Positions 6,835 to 14,334 of a DNA stretch of 21,541 bases are shown one piece after another. Numbering within the stretch: position 1 is the stretch's first letter; the number at the start of each line of letters is the position of its first letter. Source of the DNA: Eubacterium sp. CAG:252 (GTDB taxonomy: Bacteria; Bacillota; Clostridia; Lachnospirales; Lachnospiraceae). A program made the position numbers and the translations under genes. The notes beneath the pieces were generated by a model that saw nothing but the letters and a program-made list of their open reading frames with translations, did not search any database and had not been told where the DNA came from. The stretch spans positions 21,342 to 42,882 of the forward strand of contig FR886325.1 in assembly GCA_000436535.1 (NCBI GenBank), given 5' to 3'.

Positions 6835-7785
6835 TTACTTTGCTATATAATCCTTTGCAATATCCTTAAGTATATCAGCAGACTTTTTAAGTTCAGCCAT
6901 TTCATTGTCACTAAGTCCGATAGGAACAACCTTCTCAACACCATTTTCACCGACTACAGAAGGAATACTAAGGACAACGTCATTAAGTCCATATTCACCA
7001 GTCATAAGGCTTGATACTGGAAGAATAGACTTTTCGTTTCGAACGATAGCCTCGCATATTCTCTTGACTGCCATAGCTATTCCATAATATGTGGCATGCT
7101 TTCTTTCGATAATCTCGTAAGCACTGTTTTTAACATCATCAAATATTTTCTTCATAGATGCCTCGTGGTTGAAGTGACCGCGCAGTTCGCAGAAATCGTT
7201 CACAGAAAGACCACCTATCCTTGCGTTGCTCCATGCGGCAAGTTCACTGTCACCGTGTTCACCGATAATAAATGCGTGGACACTCCGGCTGTCAATATCA
7301 AGGTGCTCACCTAACAGATATTTAAATCGTCCTGTATCAAGAACTGTACCGGAGCCGATAACACGGTTCGCAGGATACCCTGACTCTTTAAGTGCGATAA
7401 GTGTAAGTATATCAACAGGATTAGATACAATAAGAAGAATTCCGCCAAAGTCACGTTTCTTTATTTCACCGATGATGGACTTCATAATAGCAGCATTTTT
7501 CTTGATAAGGTCAAGGCGTGTTTCGCCCGGTTTCTGGTTGGCACCGGCTGTTATAACAATAATGGCGGCATCGGTTATGTCATCATAATTGCCTGCATAT
7601 ATCTGCATAGGCCTTGCAAATGAAATGCCATGGCTTATATCCATAGCCTCACCCTCTGCACGGTCAGTATCAGCATCTATTAAAACCATTTCTGAGAATA
7701 ATCCGCTCTGCATAAGTGCAAAAGCAGAAGAAGAACCAACAAAACCACATCCAATTACAGCAACTTTTCTACTATTTACTTTCAT
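6835..7785 (-). CDS. ldh: L-lactate dehydrogenase
   Basis: This NAD-dependent enzyme of 316 residues interconverts pyruvate and L-lactate, regenerating NAD during fermentation. The Rossmann motif GCGFVG is at residues 12-17, with Asp37 for the NAD ribose. The substrate loop AGANQKPGETR carries Gln84, the position that is Gln in lactate and Arg in malate dehydrogenases. NPVD follows at 122-125, then the catalytic GEHGDS with His177. The start chosen is the ATG whose complement is 7783-7785: GAGGA lies 5 bases upstream and MKVNSRKVAVIG is the usual family N-terminus. A longer frame reaching 7851 lies in the leader. The leader is about 140 nt and ends with repeat copy 3. The gene stands alone and diverges from the GH25 gene. 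Confidence 0.95.
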   Translation of the reverse strand: MKVNSRKVAVIGCGFVGSSSAFALMQSGLFSEMVLIDADTDRAEGEAMDISHGISFARPMQIYAGNYDDITDAAIIVITAGANQKPGETRLDLIKKNAAIMKSIIGEIKKRDFGGILLIVSNPVDILTLIALKESGYPANRVIGSGTVLDTGRFKYLLGEHLDIDSRSVHAFIIGEHGDSELAAWSNARIGGLSVNDFCELRGHFNHEASMKKIFDDVKNSAYEIIERKHATYYGIAMAVKRICEAIVRNEKSILPVSSLMTGEYGLNDVVLSIPSVVGENGVEKVVPIGLSDNEMAELKKSADILKDIAKDYIAK

Positions 7786-7787
7786 AT

Positions 7788-7853
7788 TAATCCTCATTTC
7801 CGCGCACATTTTCGGTATGATAATGAACCTGTGCAGTGTGCGCCCAGACACAA
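7788..7853 (-). repeat. Dispersed leader-like element, copy 3, in the ldh 5' leader
   Basis: Read on the minus strand, 66 bases align without gaps to the 3' part of copy 2 at about 47 of 66 identities, from TTGTGTCT to GAGGATTA. The stem GCGCACA/TGTGCGC (7837-7843 with 7802-7808) occupies the same columns as the stem of copy 2. As with rbsK, GAGGATTA ends two bases before the ATG. The upstream A/T palindrome seen in copies 1 and 2 is missing. Confidence 0.6.
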
Positions 7854-7934
7854 GTCATAAGATTAGTCTATGCAATAACAGATGTACTATTCCGCGGTTT
7901 TTGTATACAACATACATTGTTATTTCTTTAACAA

Positions 7935-7962
7935 ATTATAGCACTTAATAGTTTGTATGCAA
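7935..7962 (-). promoter_or_regulatory. Putative sigma-A promoter for ldh
   Basis: On the minus strand TTGCAT (7962-7957) and a perfect TATAAT (7940-7935) are 16 bp apart. Transcription would begin near 7928, giving a leader of about 140 nt that includes repeat copy 3. Confidence 0.6.
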
Positions 7963-8238
7963 GATTTATATACAAAACATTTTTTTGTGCAAAATTACAA
8001 AAATCTTCTTTATTTTATATGTTATGTTAGATAACACTCTGTATAAGAATTTAAAGTTATAAAAAAAATCTTAAATAATGGGGTTCTGATTAATATTTTT
8101 GTTGACTTAATGGTGTAATACAGTTATTTTTATGAATAAATAAGTTGATGAAAAAGAATTTTTTACTTGGGACATGCTAAACACTGAAAACGAAATAAAA
8201 TGTCAGAGTGTATATTTAAAAGGGAGTTGTGTTGAGAT
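7963..8238. other. AT-rich divergent intergenic region between ldh and the GH25 gene
   Basis: The gap between the two start codons is 453 bp. It holds the ldh leader and promoter on the left and the GH25 promoter on the right. The middle is A/T-rich, with several A- and T-runs and no convincing reading frame or long hairpin. Confidence 0.7.
8102..8130 (+). promoter_or_regulatory. Putative sigma-A promoter for the GH25 gene
   Basis: TTGACT (8102-8107) and TATTTT (8125-8130) are 17 bp apart, about 110 bp before the ATG at 8239. The -35 is strong and the -10 is weaker (4 of 6). Confidence 0.45.
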
Positions 8239-9522
8239 ATGGGAATAAACCAGAAAAAGCCTCGTGATTTAATAGAAAAAATCAGGGAAAGTATAAGTGG
8301 TAACATACAATATATCAAAGTTGGTGTTGTGGCGGCAGCTATTATAATAGTATGTATTGTGATTATGGTTATTTCAGGCATAAATTATGAAAAGACTAAT
8401 AATAACATATCTGCCAATAACAATAATGTAACAACAGCAGAGAGCACGTCCAACGGTGACAATGCTGATAATACAGAGAGTACAGATAATAGTAATAACA
8501 ATAATAATGAAGAAGTGTCAGATGGCGACCCACAGAAGCGGTATACAGAAGAGAACGGAAAAGAGGTAACTATGGCTTCGCTTCTTGGAGATAATGGAGC
8601 TTATTCTAACGGAGCAGATGTTTCAAAGCTTCAGGGCAGGATAAACTGGATGAAGGTGGCAGAAAGCGGCATAGATTATGTTATGATAAGAGTGGGATAT
8701 CGTAGTGACACTGATGGAACGATATGTGAGGATAAATATGCTTCTTATAATCTTATAAGCGCTCAGGCAGTTGGCTTAAAAGTAGGTGTATATTTCTATT
8801 CAACTGCGGTTAATGAGGAAGAAGCAGAGCAGGAGGCGCATTGGGTCATAAATTATGTTGCAGGATATTCAATAACATATCCGGTGGTATACAGGTGTGA
8901 GGATTATACAAGTGAATCAAGCCGAATGTATGGTCTTTCCAATGATGAGAGGACGGAAAATGCGCTTGCATTTATGAATACAATATCAGAAGCGGGTTAT
9001 AATGCCATGCTGTATGCTGGAAAGAATGAACTTGAGGGAAACAGCCAGTGGAATACAGATGATATAGAGGAACAGTATCCTGTGTGGTTGGCTTCATATA
9101 ATGAGGGAGCATATCCTTTGGTGTCAGCTCCTGACTATGATGGTGTATGCGCTATGTGGACGTACACTAACAAGGGACATGTTGGTGGAATATATGAGGA
9201 TGTGGATATGAATGTGGCATATTTCAGCTATGACAGGGAGGCAGATCCATTTGACCCGGATGACAGGTTATATGACAGCATCAATGAGGCAGAGCTTGGA
9301 ATTGTGTTTAAGAGTGTTGACGAAACGGTGACAGCCAAAGAGGAAACTACGTTAAGAAGCCTCCCTGATATAAAAGGAACGGTTGAGTATGTGCTGTATA
9401 ACGGTGATACAGCAAGAAGAACGGCTTTAGGTGATAATGGCTGGTCAAGGCTTGAATATAATGGCGAAATTGTATATGCCATAACAAGTTACCTTACTAC
9501 AGACCTTGATAGTGAGTCTTAG
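8239..9522 (+). CDS. Membrane-anchored GH25 lysozyme-like protein with C-terminal SH3-like domain
   Basis: This 427-residue protein has a short cytoplasmic N-terminus, one membrane helix (about 29-47), and an Asn/Ser/Thr-rich linker (52-95). A GH25 muramidase domain (about 122-332) is followed by an SH3-like domain (about 360-420), so it probably sits outside the membrane facing peptidoglycan. The GH25 landmarks are GADVSKLQGRINW (Asp127), the GVYFYSTAV strand and MWTYTNKGHVGG near the end. The active-site strand reads YPVVYRCEDY. Glu221, the expected acid, is kept, but the usual Asp two residues before it is Arg219, which may weaken or abolish catalysis. The start follows AAAAGGGAG, 12 bases from the ATG. 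A stranded piece of a second SH3-like module follows the stop in another frame. The role may be cell-wall remodelling or binding. Confidence 0.85.
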   Translation: MGINQKKPRDLIEKIRESISGNIQYIKVGVVAAAIIIVCIVIMVISGINYEKTNNNISANNNNVTTAESTSNGDNADNTESTDNSNNNNNEEVSDGDPQKRYTEENGKEVTMASLLGDNGAYSNGADVSKLQGRINWMKVAESGIDYVMIRVGYRSDTDGTICEDKYASYNLISAQAVGLKVGVYFYSTAVNEEEAEQEAHWVINYVAGYSITYPVVYRCEDYTSESSRMYGLSNDERTENALAFMNTISEAGYNAMLYAGKNELEGNSQWNTDDIEEQYPVWLASYNEGAYPLVSAPDYDGVCAMWTYTNKGHVGGIYEDVDMNVAYFSYDREADPFDPDDRLYDSINEAELGIVFKSVDETVTAKEETTLRSLPDIKGTVEYVLYNGDTARRTALGDNGWSRLEYNGEIVYAITSYLTTDLDSES

Positions 9523-9524
9523 CT

Positions 9525-9638
9525 GTAACGCTTAAAAATGGTGATTATGTTATAGGAGTTATAAATATGCATAGTTGGTTACAAGCGGAATATAACGGTC
9601 AGAAGTTATATGCAGTGTCAGGCTGGTTTATGGGTTAA
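9525..9638 (+). pseudogene. Stranded C-terminal half of a second SH3-like module
   Basis: Just after the GH25 stop, in another frame, the translation reads VTLKNGDYVIGVINMHSWLQ followed by AEYNGQKLYAVSGWF. It aligns with VLYNGDTARR...GWSRLEYNGEIVYAITSYL of the GH25 protein's own SH3-like domain. It is best read as the leftover of a tandem second module lost from the GH25 gene. A 23-codon frame from ATG 9567 with AGGAG upstream could be translated, but it is too short for a full domain. Confidence 0.55.
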
Positions 9639-9662
9639 AATAATGACATAATAGATAATTTT

Positions 9663-9692
9663 TTGCTATATGTGAAGAATATTATTTATAAA
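9663..9692 (+). promoter_or_regulatory. Putative promoter for the binding-protein/cysG operon
   Basis: TTGCTA (9663-9668) and TATAAA (9687-9692) are 18 bp apart, about 30 bp before the start codon at 9721. The match is moderate. Confidence 0.35.
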
Positions 9693-9720
9693 TATATCAA
9701 CATAAAAAAGGAGAAATACA

Positions 9721-10737
9721 ATGAAATCAAGAAACAAAGGTATTATTAAAGCTATGACAATGTTTGCAGCTTTAATAATAATGGTAACAGGACTTTACGG
9801 GTGTGGTACGGGTGCTGACAGCACATCGGATGAAGACAAGAAGGCGGCTTCAGAAGGATACGATATAACAGCGGGAGCATCTGTAGATAATCCATATACA
9901 TTTACAGATGACTATGGAAGAAGTGTCACAGTAACATCACATAACAGGGTTGCAGCCATGATAGGAAGCTTTTCTGACATATGGACATCTGCAGGTGGTG
10001 AAATCGTTGCTGCGGCTAATGATACATGGACGAACTTTGACTTAGGACTTTCTGAGTCGGTTGTTAATATTGGAAGCATATTAAATCCTAATACAGAGCT
10101 TCTCATAGCGGCACAGCCGGACTTTGTCATAGCAAGCTGTAATACAGATTCTAATATAGCACTTATGAGTACACTTGAAAATGCGGGGATAACGGTTGCT
10201 TACTTTGATGTATCCAACTTCTCACAGTATCTTAATATGCTTGACCACTGCACTATGATAACAGGAAGAAGAGACCTTTATAAGACTAATGGTGAGGATG
10301 TAAAGGCACAGATAGATGAAGTAAAGAGCAGTATGGGTGATAATCATCCAAAGGTGCTTTTCATAAGGGCAGCAGCGAGCAGCGTAAAGGCTAAAGGAAG
10401 CACTGGTTCAGTAGGTGGTGAGATGCTTGCAGACCTTGGATGTATTAATATAGCAGACTCAGATAAGAGCCTTTTAGACGACCTAAGTCTTGAGGCGATA
10501 GTTGCGGCGGACCCTGATTACATATTTGTAACGACACAGGGTAACGATACAGAAGCAGCTATGAAGAATTTCGATAAGTTAGTTTCAGATAATCCAGCGT
10601 GGTCATCGCTGAGGGCTGTAAAAGAGAGCAGATATTATGTGCTTGATAAGAAAATGTACAACTTAAAGCCTAATGCCCAGTGGGGTAAGGCGTATAAGCA
10701 GCTTGCAGATATATTGAATTATGGATTGACTGATTAA
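9721..10737 (+). CDS. ABC-transporter substrate-binding lipoprotein (TroA/FepB/BtuF-like)
   Basis: The product is 338 residues. It begins with a lipoprotein signal: KSRNK, a hydrophobic stretch, then lipobox GLYGC with Cys28 as the lipidation site. The mature part has the two-lobe helical-backbone fold of cluster VIII binding proteins for iron complexes, haem or corrinoids. Markers are YTFTDDYGRSVTV at the start, RVAAMIGSFSDIW, LNPNTELLIAAQPDFVIAS closing the first lobe, EMLADLGCINIAD, and LEAIVAADPDYIFVTTQG in the second lobe. No permease or ATPase for it is in the window, so it must share one encoded elsewhere. It lies 24 bp before cysG and appears co-transcribed, which hints at a link with tetrapyrrole or metal supply for siroheme (inference). 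GGAG precedes the start at normal spacing. Confidence 0.85.
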   Translation: MKSRNKGIIKAMTMFAALIIMVTGLYGCGTGADSTSDEDKKAASEGYDITAGASVDNPYTFTDDYGRSVTVTSHNRVAAMIGSFSDIWTSAGGEIVAAANDTWTNFDLGLSESVVNIGSILNPNTELLIAAQPDFVIASCNTDSNIALMSTLENAGITVAYFDVSNFSQYLNMLDHCTMITGRRDLYKTNGEDVKAQIDEVKSSMGDNHPKVLFIRAAASSVKAKGSTGSVGGEMLADLGCINIADSDKSLLDDLSLEAIVAADPDYIFVTTQGNDTEAAMKNFDKLVSDNPAWSSLRAVKESRYYVLDKKMYNLKPNAQWGKAYKQLADILNYGLTD

Positions 10738-10761
10738 ATACAGTATAAGGAGGATAAATAT

Positions 10762-12138
10762 ATGGGATACTTTCCATTTTTTATTGATATCAAAGGAAAA
10801 AAGGGTCTTATCATAGGCGGTGGAAGAATAGCAGAACATAAGCTTAAGAAAATTCTTGCATATGAGCCGGATATAACTGTTGTTGCAACAAAGATAAGTG
10901 ACAGTATCAGAAGCGTTGAAGGTATCAAGCTTATTGAGAGAGAATTTGTCAATTCAGACCTTGAGGGTTGTTCTTTCTGTATAGCTGCCACAGACGATAA
11001 GAAGTTTAATGCATATGTGGCTGGTGTGTGCCGTAAAAACCATATATTTATAAATGTGGTGGATGATAAAGACAACTGTCAGTTCCTTTTTCCATCGGTA
11101 TATAAGGCGGGCAATCTGTCTATAGGAATATCAACACAGGGTGCAAGCCCATATGTGGCTGCTGATATAAAGAACCGCATAGTGTCAGAACTTCCTGTTG
11201 ATATAGAGCAGATACTTGATTATCTGTGTTCAATAAGAGAAAATATTAAGGAAAAGGTTGATTCCTCATCTGACAGGGCGGCTATATTTAAAGCTGCTGC
11301 AAGAAGATGTATGGTGCTTGAAAGAAAGCTTGAAGAGGATGAGCTTGATGAGATAATACGCTCGGTTACTGACAGCAGCAATGAAGAGGTAAAAAAAGGT
11401 AAGGTTATAATAGCCGGTGCCGGATGTGGTTCATATGACCTCATAACAGTAAGGGCACTTAACGCCATAAAGAGTGCGCAGGTGCTTGTATATGATGACC
11501 TGATAGATGAAAGAATTCTTGAGTATGCATTAGAGAGCTGTGAAAAGATATACGTAGGCAAGAGAAATGGAAAGCACAGTGCTCCACAGCAGGAGATTAA
11601 TGAGCTTCTTTTAGCAAAGGCAGAAGAAGGAAAGCTTGTAGTGCGACTTAAGGGTGGTGACCCGTATGTATTTGGAAGAGGCGCAGAGGAAGTATTATAT
11701 CTTAAGGAAAAAGGCATAGAAACAGAGGAAATACCAGGTATAAGCTCTGCAATAGCCATTCCTGCCATGGCTGGAATACCTGTGACACACAGAAATGTAA
11801 GTAGAAGCTTTTCTGTTATAACTGGTCATACAGCACCTGCTGATGAGTCAGATGTCACAGCATTACATAGTGATATAAAGAATTCAGCAGCTATGGACGG
11901 AACATGCGTATATCTTATGGGACTTACACATCTTAAGGAAATAGCTGATACACTTATGCAGGAGGGGAAGCCAGCGGATACACCTGCGGCAGTTATAAGT
12001 GGAGGTTTTGATGGTTCATACAGGGCGGTATATGGAACTCTTAGGGATATAGCAGAGAAGACTGCAAAGGAAGGAATAGAGTCACCTGCAGTTATTGTTA
12101 CAGGCGATGTGGTTGGTTTTCAGGAAAAATTGAAATAA
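10762..12138 (+). CDS. cysG: CysG-type siroheme synthase: precorrin-2 dehydrogenase plus uroporphyrinogen-III C-methyltransferase
   Basis: This 458-residue fusion has the length of E. coli CysG (457). Residues 1-150 are the Met8/CysG-N domain, with NAD motif LIIGGGRIAEHK and the NVVDD segment (98-102) that carries the catalytic Asp; it oxidises precorrin-2 and may insert iron. Residues about 212-450 are the SAM-dependent methyltransferase that makes precorrin-2. Its markers are GAGCGSYDLITVRA (218-231), VRLKGGDPYVFGRG (294-307), PGISSAIAIPAMAGIPVTHR, and a late YLMGLTHLKEIA. The usual GAGPGDPDLLT motif is altered to GAGCGSYDLIT. Siroheme is the cofactor of assimilatory sulfite reductase, which fits the sulfate genes downstream, although no sulfite reductase is in the window. 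AAGGAGG precedes the start. It is the second gene of a likely two-gene operon. Confidence 0.95.
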   Translation: MGYFPFFIDIKGKKGLIIGGGRIAEHKLKKILAYEPDITVVATKISDSIRSVEGIKLIEREFVNSDLEGCSFCIAATDDKKFNAYVAGVCRKNHIFINVVDDKDNCQFLFPSVYKAGNLSIGISTQGASPYVAADIKNRIVSELPVDIEQILDYLCSIRENIKEKVDSSSDRAAIFKAAARRCMVLERKLEEDELDEIIRSVTDSSNEEVKKGKVIIAGAGCGSYDLITVRALNAIKSAQVLVYDDLIDERILEYALESCEKIYVGKRNGKHSAPQQEINELLLAKAEEGKLVVRLKGGDPYVFGRGAEEVLYLKEKGIETEEIPGISSAIAIPAMAGIPVTHRNVSRSFSVITGHTAPADESDVTALHSDIKNSAAMDGTCVYLMGLTHLKEIADTLMQEGKPADTPAAVISGGFDGSYRAVYGTLRDIAEKTAKEGIESPAVIVTGDVVGFQEKLK

Positions 12139-12163
12139 AATCAAAATAAAACACATAAACATA

Positions 12164-12190
12164 TTGACTTTGTAGGGAAATAGGTATAAT
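12164..12190 (+). promoter_or_regulatory. Putative promoter upstream of the sbp operon
   Basis: TTGACT (12164-12169) and a perfect TATAAT (12185-12190) are separated by 15 bp, slightly short of ideal. It follows the cysG stop by 25 bp. A start near 12197 would transcribe straight into the hairpin at 12213. Confidence 0.5.
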
Positions 12191-12212
12191 ATAACAATAC
12201 AATTTCCAAAGG

Positions 12213-12249
12213 TTGCCAGGCAACTAATATGCGCCTGGCAATATTTTTT
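12213..12249 (+). terminator. Intrinsic terminator between cysG and sbp (cysG terminator or leader attenuator)
   Basis: TTGCCAGGC (12213-12221) pairs perfectly with GCCTGGCAA (12233-12241) around an 11-nt loop, followed by a T-run ending at 12249. The left arm can alternatively fold on itself as GTTGC-CAG-GCAAC, which would compete with the terminator. It may end cysG transcripts, or attenuate the sbp operon from the promoter just upstream. Confidence 0.75.
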
Positions 12250-12253
12250 AATC

Positions 12254-12276
12254 AATAAACATACTAACGTACTATG
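12254..12276 (+). promoter_or_regulatory. Motif shared with cysD upstream region (copy at sbp)
   Basis: AATAAACATA-N6-TACTATG, identical in its 17 fixed positions to the copy at 18607-18629. Its inner part CATAcTA-N3-TAcTATG is a partial dyad, as expected for a dimeric repressor site (inference). Confidence 0.4.
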
Positions 12277-12377
12277 TATGTATGAAAACGGGATTAAACA
12301 AAAGAATAATACATATCTCTGGTTAGAATTAAAATAAAATGCTCAGGGATTGCAGAACAGGAAAGGAGATAAAGACA

Positions 12378-13406
12378 ATGACTATAAAAAAGCTTAATAA
12401 AAGAATGACTTCAGTAAAAGCAGTTGGTATGGCTTGTATAATGTTATCTTTAACACTTCTTTCCGGATGTGGCAAGAGGGATGGTCTTACGATTACCAAT
12501 GTATCTTATGACCCTACAAGAGAGTTCTACGAGGAATATAACACTGCATTTGCTGATTATTATATGAAGGAATATGGAAAGCAGATAAAAGTCATACAGT
12601 CACACGGTGGGTCAGGCAGTCAGGCGCGTTCGGTAGTTGAGGGCTGTAATGCAGATGTTGTCACACTTGCACTTGAACACGACATAACACTTATACAGAA
12701 TACAGGACTAATAGATGCAGGCTGGAAGGATGAGTATGACAGGGACTCAGCACCTTACACATCCACAATCGTATTTCTTGTAAGAAAAGGTAATCCACTT
12801 GGAATTAAAGACTGGGATGACCTTATAAAGGATGGTGTTGAGGTTATAACACCAGACCCTAAGAGCAGCGGTGGTGCCTGCTGGAACTTCCTTGCAGTAC
12901 TCAGCTATGTCAAAGAAAAGTACACAGATGAGAGCTCACAGAAGGAATTTTTAAGAAAGCTTTATTCTAATGTTTCAGTACTTGACTCAGGAGCAAGAGG
13001 CTCGACAACAACATTTGTTGAGAATAAGAAGGGTGATGTACTTATAGCGTGGGAGAATGAGGCGATTAATTCGATGAATTCTTATCCGGGTGAATATGAG
13101 ATGATTACACCAACTGTCAGCATACTAGCACAGCCTAGTGTTGCAGTTGTAGATGATAATGTAAAGGTTAATAAGTCAGAGGAGCTTGCAAGTGCATATC
13201 TTTCATACCTTTATTCAGATGAGGCACAAAGACTTGCAGCAAAGTATGGCTACAGACCTTCAGATAAGGATATTTTATCTGAGTATGGAGATGAATTTGA
13301 CCTGAACGTAAGACTTACAACCATAGATGATTATGGTGGATGGGGTGAGGCTTACAGAATATATTTTGATGACGGAGGCTGGTTCGATGAAATATACGAC
13401 AACTGA
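12378..13406 (+). CDS. sbp: Sulfate-binding lipoprotein of the sulfate ABC importer
   Basis: The product is 342 residues. It captures sulfate (or thiosulfate) outside the membrane and delivers it to CysT/CysW. A lipoprotein signal ends in lipobox LLSGC with Cys31, as expected for a Gram-positive. Family markers are NVSYDPTREFYEEYN, QSHGGSGSQARSVVEGCNADVVTLAL, NPLGIKDWDDL, TPDPKSSGGACWNFLA and the DSGARGSTTTF / DVLIAWENEA pair, which place it with Sbp/CysP. ATG 12378 was chosen because AAAGGAG lies 9 bases upstream and the signal peptide then has normal length; a frame from 12339 only adds 13 residues that spoil it. The gene overlaps cysT by 20 bp. It leads the operon sbp-cysT-cysW-cysA-aprA-aprB-cysD-cysN. 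Confidence 0.95.
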   Translation: MTIKKLNKRMTSVKAVGMACIMLSLTLLSGCGKRDGLTITNVSYDPTREFYEEYNTAFADYYMKEYGKQIKVIQSHGGSGSQARSVVEGCNADVVTLALEHDITLIQNTGLIDAGWKDEYDRDSAPYTSTIVFLVRKGNPLGIKDWDDLIKDGVEVITPDPKSSGGACWNFLAVLSYVKEKYTDESSQKEFLRKLYSNVSVLDSGARGSTTTFVENKKGDVLIAWENEAINSMNSYPGEYEMITPTVSILAQPSVAVVDDNVKVNKSEELASAYLSYLYSDEAQRLAAKYGYRPSDKDILSEYGDEFDLNVRLTTIDDYGGWGEAYRIYFDDGGWFDEIYDN

Positions 13407-14268
13407 TAAGATTAATGAAGAACATGACCTTTCAAAGGCTGGTAAAGATAAAAAAGTAAGGGTTATACCGGGCTTTCATCTTACACTTGGAATAACAGTT
13501 ACTATGCTGTCGCTTATAGTTCTTATACCGCTTGCGTCAGTTATGGTTTATTCGTTAAAGCTCTCACCAATGGAGTTTATAAGTCTTGTCACTAAGAAAA
13601 ATGTAGTAAATGCATTTGTGACAAGTATAGTCTGTTCGTTTATAGCAGCAGTTATTAACTGTGTGTTTGGAACGATACTTGCGTGGACATTTGTTAAATA
13701 TGACTTTGCAGGAAAGAGAATACTTGACGGACTGATTGAGCTGCCTTTTGCACTTCCAACAGCAGTAGCAGGCATAACACTTTCTAAAATGTATTCAGAA
13801 ACAGGAATGCTTGGAAAACCGCTTGCTTCACTTGGAATAAAGGTTTCATATACACATATCGGACTTGTTATTGCACTTATCTTCGTAGGAATTCCATTTG
13901 TTGTAAGAGCGGTAACGCCGGTACTTGAAAAGATGGACCCACAGTATGAGGAGGCAGCCTATATATTAGGTGCAAGTCCTTCAAAGACATTTTTTAAGGT
14001 AATACTTCCAGAGATAAGTCCGGCATTGCTTACAGGCTTTGGTCTGGCATTTGCAAGAGGAATAGGAGAGTACGGAAGTGTTATATATATATCCGGCAAT
14101 AGTGCCAAGGAGCATACACAGGTTGTATCCTATGTTATTATGCAGAAGCTCAATTACATAGATTATTCTTCAGCTACAGCGATAGCACTTGTTATGCTTA
14201 TAATATCGTTTCTTATATTACTTATTATAAATATTATACAGATGAGAGTAGCTAAGAGAACATCTTAA
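13387..14268 (+). CDS. cysT: Sulfate ABC transporter permease CysT
   Basis: This 293-residue inner-membrane permease forms, with CysW, the channel for sulfate. After a polar N-terminus of about 35 residues there are about six hydrophobic helices. The ABC-permease EAA loop reads EEAAYILGASPSKTFFKVILPEI, and the CysT-like ELPFALPTAVAGITL and GLAFARGIGEYGSVIYISGN are present. ATG 13387 is chosen because GGAGG lies 8 bases upstream; the longer frame from 13327 would overlap sbp by 80 bp and add unrelated residues. The 20-bp overlap with sbp points to translational coupling. Confidence 0.93.
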   Translation: MKYTTTDKINEEHDLSKAGKDKKVRVIPGFHLTLGITVTMLSLIVLIPLASVMVYSLKLSPMEFISLVTKKNVVNAFVTSIVCSFIAAVINCVFGTILAWTFVKYDFAGKRILDGLIELPFALPTAVAGITLSKMYSETGMLGKPLASLGIKVSYTHIGLVIALIFVGIPFVVRAVTPVLEKMDPQYEEAAYILGASPSKTFFKVILPEISPALLTGFGLAFARGIGEYGSVIYISGNSAKEHTQVVSYVIMQKLNYIDYSSATAIALVMLIISFLILLIINIIQMRVAKRTS

Positions 14269-14300
14269 GTGAATACAAAAAATATTAATAATTATTACAT

Positions 14301-14319
14301 TGATTAACAGATTTAATCA
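14301..14319 (+). other. Small hairpin before the cysW ribosome site
   Basis: TGATTAA (14301-14307) pairs with TTAATCA (14313-14319) around a 5-nt loop, just upstream of GGAGGG and the cysW start. It is A/T-rich and lacks a T-run, so it may only be an mRNA processing or spacing feature. Confidence 0.3.
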
Positions 14320-14334
14320 GAATGGAGGGTAAGT

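Noticed and set aside
6835..7785. Malate rather than lactate dehydrogenase
   Set aside because: The specificity loop reads ANQKPGETR with Gln at the deciding position, as in lactate dehydrogenases; malate enzymes have Arg there.
7786..7851. N-terminal extension of lactate dehydrogenase to the upstream ATG
   Set aside because: The extra 22 residues are unlike the family and lie in the leader element; GAGGA is placed for the ATG at 7785.
12276..12377. An S-box (SAM) or T-box riboswitch before sbp
   Set aside because: I could not find the conserved core sequences or helices of either class in the 12139-12377 leader.
13327..13386. Longer CysT start overlapping sbp by 80 bp
   Set aside because: ATG 13387 has GGAGG at good spacing, and the extra residues resemble no permease N-terminus.
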